Below, one piece after another: positions 1-5,000 of a stretch of DNA of 5,000 bases; the stretch's first letter is position 1; each line of letters starts with the position of its first letter. Source of the stretch: Dehalococcoidia bacterium (GTDB lineage: Bacteria; Chloroflexota; Dehalococcoidia; E44-bin15); NCBI GenBank assembly GCA_004377275.1, contig SOIC01000082.1, positions 1-5,000 of the forward strand, read 5' to 3'. The position numbers and the translations under genes are program-made. A model generated the notes under the pieces. That model was not told the DNA's origin, searched no databases, and was given only the letters and a program-made list of their open reading frames with translations.

Positions 1-82
1 GCCAAAATTGCCTTGAACCCCTCGGGGGCGCGAGGATTGAACTTTATGACGTTCTGTTCACGGTGTCCTTGGTGCTTACTCC

Positions 83-111
83 TTGCCATTGGAGGAGTTA
101 CCGAGTAGAAT
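83..111 (+). promoter_or_regulatory. candidate sigma70 promoter upstream of the acyl-CoA ligase gene
   Basis: TTGCCA at 83-88 (5 of 6 to consensus) and TAGAAT at 106-111 (5 of 6) are separated by exactly 17 bases. Transcription would start near 118, giving a leader of roughly 87 bases before the ATG at 205. An intrinsic terminator lies inside that leader. No other comparable promoter was seen between the terminator and the gene. The call rests on motif match only. Confidence 0.5.
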
Positions 112-141
112 AGAAGTGGAGAAATAGGTGCGGGTTTGGGG

Positions 142-171
142 TGCCTCTCCTGAAAAAGGGGAGGCATTTTT
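142..171 (+). terminator. Rho-independent terminator / possible attenuator
   Basis: A 9-bp stem, TGCCTCTCC (142-150) against GGGGAGGCA (158-166), has one G-T wobble and a 7-base loop, TGAAAAA. Five T residues follow directly (167-171). This is a classical intrinsic terminator on the + strand. It may end an unidentified upstream transcript, or act as an attenuator in the leader of the ligase gene, because a good promoter candidate sits just before it at 83-111. The stem's CCTCTC (144-149) could pair instead with GAGAGG at 174-179, which would break the terminator. Confidence 0.75.
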
Positions 172-204
172 CCGAGAGGAACTAGCGGGAAGCCTGAACG
201 CAAT

Positions 205-1611
205 ATGACACTGGATTATATCTTCCACCCCCGCTCGATAGCGGTGGTTGGCGCGAGTACGAGCCGCTGGAGCGCGGTTACTCATCTATTCCTAAATACC
301 CTACCCCACTTTGGATATAAAGGCGAAATCTACCCGATAAACCCCAGGATGGACGAAGTATCGGGTCTGAAGGCCTTCCCCAACGTACGGGATGTCCCCG
401 GAGTGGTGGATCACGTCATCTGCATGATCCCCGCGGAGGCCACTCGTCAGCTCCTCGAAGACTGTGTTGCCAAGGGGGTGAAGACTGTCCACCTCTACAC
501 CTCCGGCTTTGCCGAGACCGGCGAGGTGGATAGGGGGAGGCTCCAGGATGAGCTGGTCTCAATCGCCCGCAACGGTGGCATCCGTATTATCGGCCCTAAC
601 TGCATGGGGATATACTGCCCCGGCTCAGGCATCACCTATTGCGCTGACTTCCCCCAGGAGCGGGGGAATGTGGGCTTTATCTCCCAGAGCGGAAGCTACT
701 CGATCCTGGTAGTGCGGGGAGCAGCAGCCCGGGGAGTGCGATTCAGCAAGGTGGTGAGCTACGGGAACGCCAGCGACATCGATGAAATCGAGCTTCTGGA
801 TTACATGTTACATGACCCCGAGACGGAGGTCATCGCCGCCTACATTGAGGGTACGAAGGACGGGCCGCGGCTGCGAGAGGTGCTCACTGAAGCGGCGGCA
901 AAGAAGCCGGTGATAATTATCAAGAAGGGTGGCACTGCAGCCGGCAGCAGGGGGACGATATCCCACACCGGGGCGCTGGCCGGCGATGACGCGGTGTGGG
1001 AAGCGCTACTCAAGCAGACTGGAGCCATCCGAGTGGAGGACTTCGAGGAGATGATCGACCTGCTGGTAACCTTCCGTTTCTTTCAACTTCCGCATGGGAG
1101 AAGGGTGGCGGTGGTGGGTCTGGGGGGTGGTGCCAGCGTACGGGCCTCAGATGAATGCGAGCTCGGGGGTCTGAGCCTCCCACCAGCTCCCGAGGAGCTG
1201 GTGGCGGAGCTCAAGCGCTTCATTCCCGTGGCGGGCAGCATGCTGAGAAATCCAATTGACATGGGGACCTATCGCCACGACTGGACACCTGTACTCCAGG
1301 CCCTTGATGGCTGGACAGAGCTGGATATGTTCCTCTGGCAGATTGCCCCTGAAATTGAGCCTTTTGAGGAAGGTATATATCGCCAGTTCATTAAAGACAA
1401 GAGAAGCCTCATATTGGAGATATTCCAGGGCCTGCAGAAGCCGACAGCGGTGGTCGTCCATGCAGTGGAAGCTAGCATTGGATTGGAGACTCTGGATATT
1501 ATGAGGACAGGTTGCGCAGAGCACGAGATGGCCTTCTACCCTTCCATATACAGGGCGGCGTGTGCCATAAGTAGATATGTGGACTATCATGCCCGGCGCG
1601 GCCATCAATAA
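205..1611 (+). CDS. acyl-CoA synthetase (NDP/ADP-forming), alpha subunit-type CoA-binding protein
   Basis: This 468-residue protein belongs to the ADP-forming acetyl-CoA synthetase / succinyl-CoA ligase superfamily. Such enzymes interconvert acyl-CoA, ADP and Pi with acid, CoA and ATP in the cytoplasm. Residues 1 to about 135 form the CoA-binding Rossmann domain (VVGAS 14-18, GPNCMG 130-135). Residues about 152-290 form the flavodoxin-like ligase domain, with SQSG (160-163), a Glu in YIEGTKDG (Glu215) and SHTGALAG (253-260). His254 is the expected phosphohistidine. A third domain follows, with LGGGA near 306-310 and NPIDMG at 349-354. The ATP-grasp (beta) part is absent, and the length fits a separate alpha subunit. 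No beta gene follows within 3 kb, so the partner must lie upstream of the window or elsewhere. The ATG at 205 is the only reasonable start because no in-frame start lies between it and the terminator; its Shine-Dalgarno is weak. The acyl substrate cannot be read from the sequence. Confidence 0.93.
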   Translation: MTLDYIFHPRSIAVVGASTSRWSAVTHLFLNTLPHFGYKGEIYPINPRMDEVSGLKAFPNVRDVPGVVDHVICMIPAEATRQLLEDCVAKGVKTVHLYTSGFAETGEVDRGRLQDELVSIARNGGIRIIGPNCMGIYCPGSGITYCADFPQERGNVGFISQSGSYSILVVRGAAARGVRFSKVVSYGNASDIDEIELLDYMLHDPETEVIAAYIEGTKDGPRLREVLTEAAAKKPVIIIKKGGTAAGSRGTISHTGALAGDDAVWEALLKQTGAIRVEDFEEMIDLLVTFRFFQLPHGRRVAVVGLGGGASVRASDECELGGLSLPPAPEELVAELKRFIPVAGSMLRNPIDMGTYRHDWTPVLQALDGWTELDMFLWQIAPEIEPFEEGIYRQFIKDKRSLILEIFQGLQKPTAVVVHAVEASIGLETLDIMRTGCAEHEMAFYPSIYRAACAISRYVDYHARRGHQ

Positions 1612-1668
1612 GAACCATAGCGAGGTGCCCCCAACTGGCGCACAGGGTATGCGCGCACATTGGTTCTT
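1610..1668 (+). repeat. 8-bp inverted repeat after the ligase gene, possible weak terminator
   Basis: AAGAACCA (1610-1617), overlapping the ligase stop codon, is perfectly complementary to TGGTTCTT (1661-1668). The 43-base interior can fold further: GTGC at 1625-1628 with GCAC at 1639-1642, and the 8-base palindrome TGCGCGCA at 1650-1657. Only four T residues (1674-1677) follow, after a short gap, so it is not a strong intrinsic terminator. It could still end or protect the ligase transcript. Confidence 0.35.
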
Positions 1669-1679
1669 CTCGGTTTTGG

Positions 1680-1708
1680 TTGACACCCGATTTTAATAGC
1701 GGTATCTT
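1680..1708 (+). promoter_or_regulatory. candidate sigma70 promoter for the small membrane protein gene
   Basis: A perfect -35, TTGACA (1680-1685), is followed after 17 bases by TATCTT (1703-1708, 4 of 6 to TATAAT). Transcription would begin near 1715, leaving a leader of about 27 bases before the ATG at 1742. Its position just after the ligase gene suggests the small gene is transcribed on its own. Confidence 0.6.
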
Positions 1709-1741
1709 CCAATCAAGCAATTAGGACCCGGGAGTATATCT

Positions 1742-1921
1742 ATGAGAGAATTCGTTAAATTGAGTGGCTTTATTTTACTCATCATTGGCACTCTAGGTCT
1801 TCTAATCAATGAGTTTGCTTTCGATTGGGGGAGAACTGCCACCGTAACATTCGCAATTTTCAATATTGCGGGGCTTATTACTTTAGCTATTACCCAATGG
1901 GGTATGAAAAAAGACATATAA
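1742..1921 (+). CDS. small hypothetical protein with two membrane segments
   Basis: The 59-residue product starts MREFVKLSGF and ends GMKKDI. It has two hydrophobic stretches, about residues 7-22 and 33-52, joined by a short polar loop (NEFAFDWGR). This predicts a two-pass membrane protein with a basic tail. GGGAG at 1730-1734 lies 7 bases before the ATG, and a promoter candidate with a perfect -35 precedes it; both support a real gene. GC content by hand count is 67 of 180 bases (37%), well below the neighbours, which may reflect hydrophobic codons or foreign origin. No family is recognised and no function is proposed. The reading frame on the opposite strand here has no such support. It is convergent with the CrtC-like gene, 63 bases away. 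Confidence 0.7.
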   Translation: MREFVKLSGFILLIIGTLGLLINEFAFDWGRTATVTFAIFNIAGLITLAITQWGMKKDI

Positions 1922-1984
1922 GACATAGATGACAACTGAACGGAACCCGCGTCCTAATAACCTGGACCGAGTGCGGTTAGGCGC

Positions 1985-3025
1985 TTAGAAGTTTCGGACA
2001 AGCTCATGTACTGCGGTACAAGTCAAAGCGTTCTCTCGTCCGGCTAGGTTCAATGTTCCCGAGCCGACGGAGTAGAGTGAGATAACCGAAGGCTTAGCCT
2101 TGAAGGTCCGGATTAGTAATCTTACCAGCGGGTTGAAGTCAGCCAGCGGGTCTATCTTTTGAAAGACCTTCTCAAGCCGCAGATTCATCTCGAGGGACAA
2201 ATCCTCATCCTGAAGCTTCACTGAATGTGTCTGAGGAAGTTCCATCTGTGCCACCGGGTCGAACTTGATATCTGTTTTAGTCAGGCTCCATTTGTTAGTT
2301 TCTGATGTCATGTAGAGCAGCCTGCCCGAGTCGTAAATCATCAGGGGCTTTATTTCGGCATTATCGAATTTCTTACTCGTAACGATATCCGCAAAGATAA
2401 TAGTATATTCCTCATCGTAGACCCTTCCCCAATCCCAGTATGCGATAACGTCCATGGGAGGGAAGTTTAACCAGTTGTGGTCGCGGTATCCCACCCCCTC
2501 AATACTGAGGGTTTCCCCCTTCGTTCTGAAGGTGCCCCTGGCTTGGCCACGTGGCTGGGGGACAACCCAAAACATATACTTTGTCTCATCGCCAAAGCAG
2601 GCGTGGCTTCTGATTCCGCTTATTTCAGAATCGAGTTCCAGATCGAGGGTCTTCTCTCCGGCCTCGATGTGCAGCTCGCAATGTGAAAGATCCCCCCTAA
2701 TGAAGTTTTTACCGATCTCAACCTCACATACTTCGGTTGAGGACTTGAAGGAGGAGTAGAGGAATTTCTCGTCTATCAGCAGCTCTGTTCCGTCGGGTCT
2801 AACATGGCTGGCCCTGACACCGGTCCTTACCTTTCTTGGCCGGGAAACATCACCGGAGATATAGAACTGGCCTCTAATAATACCTCCATCGCCGTTCATT
2901 ACATCGAAGTACCACCACTCGATATAGTTTGGGTCCTTCAACGGATGCCACGCGTCGTCGGATTGACTTATCATCATTGACTCGGTGATCTCCCTAAAGG
3001 TCTGTTCTTCACAAATTACCTTCAT
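1985..3025 (-). CDS. CrtC/AttH-type lipocalin-like protein (hydroxyneurosporene synthase-like)
   Basis: The 346-residue protein resembles the CrtC (carotenoid 1,2-hydratase)/AttH lipocalin-like superfamily. EWWYFD at 36-41, followed by a beta-rich stretch starting RGQFYISGD, is the N-terminal hallmark. GVGYRDHNW at 177-185 matches the second conserved block, whose polar residues line the cavity. Members hydrate carotenoid double bonds, and fungal relatives act as Diels-Alderases; many bacterial members have no known role. No carotenoid gene lies nearby, so a carotenoid hydratase label is not justified. No signal peptide is visible, so it is probably cytoplasmic. The start chosen is the ATG at 3025 because GGAGGGG (3030-3036) sits 4 bases before it. 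A GTG at 3049 would add eight residues but has no such site. It has its own promoter candidate and is probably transcribed apart from the LysE gene upstream. Confidence 0.85.
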   Translation of the reverse strand: MKVICEEQTFREITESMMISQSDDAWHPLKDPNYIEWWYFDVMNGDGGIIRGQFYISGDVSRPRKVRTGVRASHVRPDGTELLIDEKFLYSSFKSSTEVCEVEIGKNFIRGDLSHCELHIEAGEKTLDLELDSEISGIRSHACFGDETKYMFWVVPQPRGQARGTFRTKGETLSIEGVGYRDHNWLNFPPMDVIAYWDWGRVYDEEYTIIFADIVTSKKFDNAEIKPLMIYDSGRLLYMTSETNKWSLTKTDIKFDPVAQMELPQTHSVKLQDEDLSLEMNLRLEKVFQKIDPLADFNPLVRLLIRTFKAKPSVISLYSVGSGTLNLAGRENALTCTAVHELVRNF

Positions 3026-3029
3026 CGCT

Positions 3030-3036
3030 CCCCTCC
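3030..3036 (-). promoter_or_regulatory. ribosome binding site that fixes the CrtC-like start
   Basis: On the - strand this reads GGAGGGG, four bases before the ATG at 3025. It favours that ATG over the in-frame GTG at 3049, since the motif would lie inside the coding region of the longer form. Confidence 0.7.
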
Positions 3037-3064
3037 ATAACGATAGCACAGCTCGGCAATGGAC

Positions 3065-3093
3065 ACTTTAGGTATCTGAGCTGCCTTTGTCAA
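3065..3093 (-). promoter_or_regulatory. candidate sigma70 promoter for the CrtC-like gene
   Basis: On the - strand a perfect TTGACA (3093-3088) is followed after 17 bases by TAAAGT (3070-3065, 4 of 6). The start of transcription would fall near 3058, about 33 bases before the ATG. The rest of the 232-base gap to the LysE gene (3094-3257) shows no gene that can be supported. Confidence 0.6.
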
Positions 3094-3257
3094 GTACTCT
3101 CAACCATGGGGGAGCGATTGCATGAAAGGACTTTTTGGGCCATGCGGGAGTTCCCATCCACAGCGGTGTGAGCCATCCTGGACTCGAACTTGGCTTTACA
3201 CTATATCTGTCAACATGCGAGCTATTGAACCACGTGTACGCTGGGATGAGGGCTAGC

Positions 3258-3908
3258 CTAAACCTCAGCCAGGAACATAGCCCCTGAGACCAAGAAGTAG
3301 ACACCCAGGCCGATTAGGGATACGCCACATGCAAGCAGTAACCCACGGTATACCCTCAGACTCATTAGCCGCTTCCCCCGTGCGACGACCAGGGACACCA
3401 TGCTATACCATCCCAAATCAGACAGGATATGGCCTAAGTAGAAGACCACTACACCTATGGCCCCTGCCGCCAGCGACCACAATACCCAAGTGGTCCCCAC
3501 TGTGGCCCACCATATTAGCCAGTAGGGGTTGGCTACGCTTAAAACCGCACCGGTTGCTATCAGCCGCCGCCCCGGCCTTGACGACTGAGGGCTGACCTCC
3601 AGTGGAGCTACGGCTCGGCGAGCCTGGCGCAGGAGGGCATACGCCATGCCCAGCAGGAAGAGGCCGCCAACCACCCCAATGATCCCAGCCACCAGGCTTT
3701 GCCCCAGAACCTCGCTCAGCCCCCAGACCAGGGCTACTACTAGCAGCAGTTCGACTATTCCGTGGCCCAGGACCAAGAGCGGGCCAGCACGAAACCCTCT
3801 CCTCGCCGACTCGCTGATGTTGACGGCAAGGAGAGGCCCGGGCATCATGGCGCCGGAAAGGCCGACGACAAATGAGGTGCCGAAGATGAGGAAGAGGCTG
3901 GTGGCCAC
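3258..3908 (-). CDS. LysE/RhtB-family transporter (amino acid or metabolite exporter)
   Basis: The 216-residue, strongly hydrophobic protein has about six membrane segments, at roughly residues 3-22, 42-63, 72-94, 116-138, 142-164 and 186-210. The N-terminal block MMPGP (21-25), followed by the basic SARRGFRAG (34-42), matches the LysE translocator signature. NPYW (127-130), next to IWW, is the second conserved block and is typical of one branch of the family. Members export amino acids or related solutes by a secondary mechanism across the inner membrane; the substrate cannot be told here. Length matches the family. The start is GTG at 3908: an in-frame stop occurs upstream (3960-3962), no other usual start lies between, and later ATGs would cut the first membrane segment. 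No good Shine-Dalgarno is visible. Its divergent neighbour is trpB, which hints at, but does not show, a link to aromatic amino acids. Confidence 0.92.
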   Translation of the reverse strand: MATSLFLIFGTSFVVGLSGAMMPGPLLAVNISESARRGFRAGPLLVLGHGIVELLLVVALVWGLSEVLGQSLVAGIIGVVGGLFLLGMAYALLRQARRAVAPLEVSPQSSRPGRRLIATGAVLSVANPYWLIWWATVGTTWVLWSLAAGAIGVVVFYLGHILSDLGWYSMVSLVVARGKRLMSLRVYRGLLLACGVSLIGLGVYFLVSGAMFLAEV

Positions 3909-4157
3909 GATTTCAGTTTGGCATAGAGCTGGGACGAAGTCAATTGGCCAGCGAGATGCCTATTGTGAGACCAGGGAGCCTTCGGTCAATCTTTATACAC
4001 GCTATTCTTGTTTAGTTGGCAGACACTCCAGAAGACCAAGTAAGCTTGTGCTATAGCCATAAACAGGCAGTCAGACATAATCAAAACCTTAGCCGCCCGC
4101 TTATTACTCATAGGTCAAACCTGCTCAATATCGGTGCCAACTATAACTGAGGAGTAC

Positions 4158-4181
4158 CAACAATAGGGCCTACTGTTGTTG
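4158..4181 (+). repeat. hairpin in the trpB upstream region
   Basis: CAACAA (4158-4163) pairs with TTGTTG (4176-4181), and TAG (4164-4166) with CTA (4170-4172) inside it, leaving CTG as a bulge. It lies just before a larger hairpin at 4188-4224. No role can be assigned. Confidence 0.4.
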
Positions 4182-4187
4182 TCCAGT

Positions 4188-4224
4188 GAAAATGTCACCT
4201 TCCCTTTCATAGGGTGGCATTTTC
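4188..4224 (+). repeat. 12-bp stem-loop, possible regulatory or terminator-like element
   Basis: GAAAATGTCACC (4188-4199) pairs with GGTGGCATTTTC (4213-4224) over 12 bp with one G-T wobble and a 13-base loop. The A-rich left arm and T-rich right arm resemble a bidirectional terminator, but no T run follows the stem. TGTCACC (4193-4199) also matches GGTGACA at 4240-4246 perfectly, so a competing fold is possible. Being between divergent genes, it is more likely regulatory than a simple end-of-gene terminator. Confidence 0.55.
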
Positions 4225-4282
4225 TCAGAACAGTTAACGGGTGACAAAATCATAGAACATCAACAGCCAGGTATCGGAAGGG

Positions 4283-4309
4283 TTGACGAAATAGGACTTT
4301 TAGTATACG
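4283..4309 (+). promoter_or_regulatory. weak promoter candidate for trpB
   Basis: TTGACG (4283-4288, 5 of 6) and TATACG (4304-4309, 4 of 6) are separated by 15 bases, shorter than ideal. It would give a leader of about 25 bases containing the small hairpin at 4308-4321. If this is the true promoter, the larger hairpin at 4188-4224 is not in the trpB messenger. Confidence 0.3.
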
Positions 4310-4321
4310 CTTGCGGAAGCG
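4308..4321 (+). repeat. small hairpin just upstream of the trpB ribosome binding site
   Basis: CGCTT (4308-4312) pairs with AAGCG (4317-4321) around a GCGG loop. It ends 7 bases before the AGGAGG, separated by an A run, so it does not bury the ribosome binding site. It might stabilise the 5' end of the messenger. Confidence 0.4.
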
Positions 4322-4328
4322 CAAAAAA

Positions 4329-4334
4329 AGGAGG
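4329..4334 (+). promoter_or_regulatory. ribosome binding site that fixes the trpB GTG start
   Basis: A perfect AGGAGG lies 5 bases before the GTG at 4340. It favours that codon over the in-frame ATG at 4376, which has no such site. Confidence 0.85.
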
Positions 4335-4339
4335 GAAAA

Positions 4340-5000
4340 GTGGAGAGAACATTGTATTTTCTTGACCCAAAGGACATGCCAACCCATTGGTATAACATCC
4401 AGGCCGATTTGCCCGAGCCGCTGCCACCATTGCTGCATCCTGGTACCAAGGAGCCTACGCGCCTTCCACCACCCCTCTTCGCTGAGGCACTAAATGAGCA
4501 GGAGTTCAGCAAAGAGCGCTGGATTGAAATCCCGGAGGAAGTGCAAGCTATTTACCGCACCTGGAGACCAACAGTATTGCATCGAGCATATCGGCTGGAG
4601 AAGGCTTTAGACACACCAGCAAAAATCTTCTACAAGTATGAAGGAACAAGCCAGGCTGGGAGTCATAAGCCGAATACGGCTATTGCTCAGTGTTACTATA
4701 ACAAGAAAGAGGGTGTCAAGCGCATAGCCACAGAGACCGGTGCCGGGCAGTGGGGTAGTGCCTTGAGCATGGCTGGCGCAATGTTTGGTGTTGAAATTAA
4801 GGTCTACATGGTTAAGATTAGCTATAACCAGAAGCCCTACCGCCGCATCCTGATGGAGACGTGGGGAGCCACGGTTGTTGCCAGTCCCAGCGAGGAAACG
4901 GAGATAGGACGTGGCATCCTGGCGGAAGACCCCAATTCGCCAGGGAGCCTGGGTATCGCCATCAGCGAAGCCCTGCAGGACGCCTTCAGCCGTGACGATA
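4340..5000 (+). CDS. trpB: TrpB2, tryptophan synthase beta-like PLP-dependent enzyme (partial, 3' end outside window)
   Basis: The first 220 codons are present and the frame is open to the window edge. TrpB enzymes condense indole with L-serine to L-tryptophan using pyridoxal phosphate in the cytoplasm. GSHKPNTA (107-114) holds Lys110, which forms the Schiff base with PLP. ETGAGQWG (132-139) holds the catalytic Glu132, and Trp in place of the His found in classical TrpB (ETGAGQHG) marks the TrpB2 class. The long N-terminal region before residue 75, rich in proline and starting MERTLYFLDP, is also usual for TrpB2. QKPYRR (164-169), METWGA (172-177) and SPGSLGIAISEA (200-211) are further conserved blocks. 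No trpA or other trp gene is visible before it; TrpB2 often acts apart from TrpA, for example in indole salvage, so a stand-alone role is possible. The GTG start is set by the AGGAGG upstream. The full protein should be about 430-460 residues. Confidence 0.95.
   Translation, partial: MERTLYFLDPKDMPTHWYNIQADLPEPLPPLLHPGTKEPTRLPPPLFAEALNEQEFSKERWIEIPEEVQAIYRTWRPTVLHRAYRLEKALDTPAKIFYKYEGTSQAGSHKPNTAIAQCYYNKKEGVKRIATETGAGQWGSALSMAGAMFGVEIKVYMVKISYNQKPYRRILMETWGATVVASPSEETEIGRGILAEDPNSPGSLGIAISEALQDAFSRDD

Larger units (their letters stand above)
3909..4339. other. 431-base divergent intergenic region with several hairpins
   Basis: No coding region can be supported here on either strand, and no tRNA or known riboswitch was recognised. 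It separates the - strand LysE gene from the + strand trpB gene and must hold both promoters. Visible structures, all in the trpB half, are the hairpins at 4158-4181, 4188-4224 and 4308-4321, a weak promoter candidate at 4283-4309 and the trpB ribosome binding site. The LysE-proximal half (3909-4150) shows only a minor inverted repeat, GACC at 3969-3972 with GGTC at 3983-3986. No convincing LysE promoter was found. Confidence 0.6.

Noticed and set aside
1147..1686. 179-residue open frame on the - strand
   Set aside because: It is antisense to the conserved third domain of the acyl-CoA ligase and shows no recognisable motif.
1693..1935. 80-residue open frame on the - strand opposite the small membrane gene
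   Set aside because: It has no ribosome binding site or promoter of its own, while the + strand gene has both plus a clear two-helix pattern.
3185..3213. A second TTGACA on the - strand (3213-3208) downstream of the LysE gene
   Set aside because: No acceptable -10 occurs at 16-18 base spacing.
3175..3215. tRNA-like T-loop on the - strand (AGTTCGAGTCC)
   Set aside because: The flanking T-stem would be CCAAG against CCAGG, with only three of five pairs, and no acceptor, D or anticodon arms could be built around it.
3068..3304. 78-residue open frame on the - strand between the LysE and CrtC-like genes
   Set aside because: It overlaps the end of the LysE gene in another frame, has no Shine-Dalgarno, a low-complexity composition, and its end runs through the promoter candidate of the CrtC-like gene.
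3646..4056. 136-residue open frame on the + strand
   Set aside because: It lies mostly antisense to the well-supported LysE gene, is rich in Arg, Pro, Ser and Thr, and matches no known family; it is a shadow frame.
4186..4212. GTG-initiated 8-codon frame overlapping the trpB upstream hairpin, a possible leader peptide
   Set aside because: It contains no Trp codon and has no Shine-Dalgarno close by.
4211..4219. AGGGTGGCA, matching the start of the T-box motif upstream of a tryptophan gene
   Set aside because: The required ACCGCG continuation is missing (ATTTTC follows), and the bases form the right arm of a local hairpin. No specifier loop or other T-box parts were found.

Overview
This window looks like a piece of a bacterial chromosome, about half GC. 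Bacterial traits are Shine-Dalgarno sequences before several genes, sigma70-like -35/-10 pairs at 17-base spacing, and one clear Rho-independent terminator. The gene set (ADP-forming acyl-CoA synthetase alpha subunit, CrtC-like lipocalin protein, a LysE transporter of the NPYW type, TrpB2) would suit an anaerobic environmental lineage such as Chloroflexota/Dehalococcoidia. That placement is inference from gene types only.

Layout. 1-204: no gene can be assigned; it holds a good promoter candidate followed by an intrinsic terminator, both upstream of the first gene. 205-1611 (+): alpha subunit of an NDP-forming acyl-CoA ligase, with the phosphohistidine motif but no ATP-grasp part. 1742-1921 (+): a 59-residue, AT-rich protein with two membrane segments and its own promoter and ribosome binding site. 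1985-3025 (-): CrtC/AttH-type lipocalin-like protein, convergent with the small gene. 3258-3908 (-): LysE-family exporter. 3909-4339: 431 bases without a gene, carrying several hairpins between divergent genes. 4340 to the window end (+): the first 220 codons of TrpB2, the tryptophan synthase beta-like PLP enzyme, running off the edge.

The genes do not form one pathway or operon. Each appears to have its own control region: promoter candidates precede the ligase, small membrane protein, CrtC-like and trpB genes. No tRNA, rRNA, CRISPR, insertion sequence or defence cassette was seen. The points most worth a second look are the promoter-terminator-gene order before the ligase, the alternative pairings in the trpB upstream region, the orphan alpha subunit, and the CrtC-like protein with no carotenoid genes nearby.
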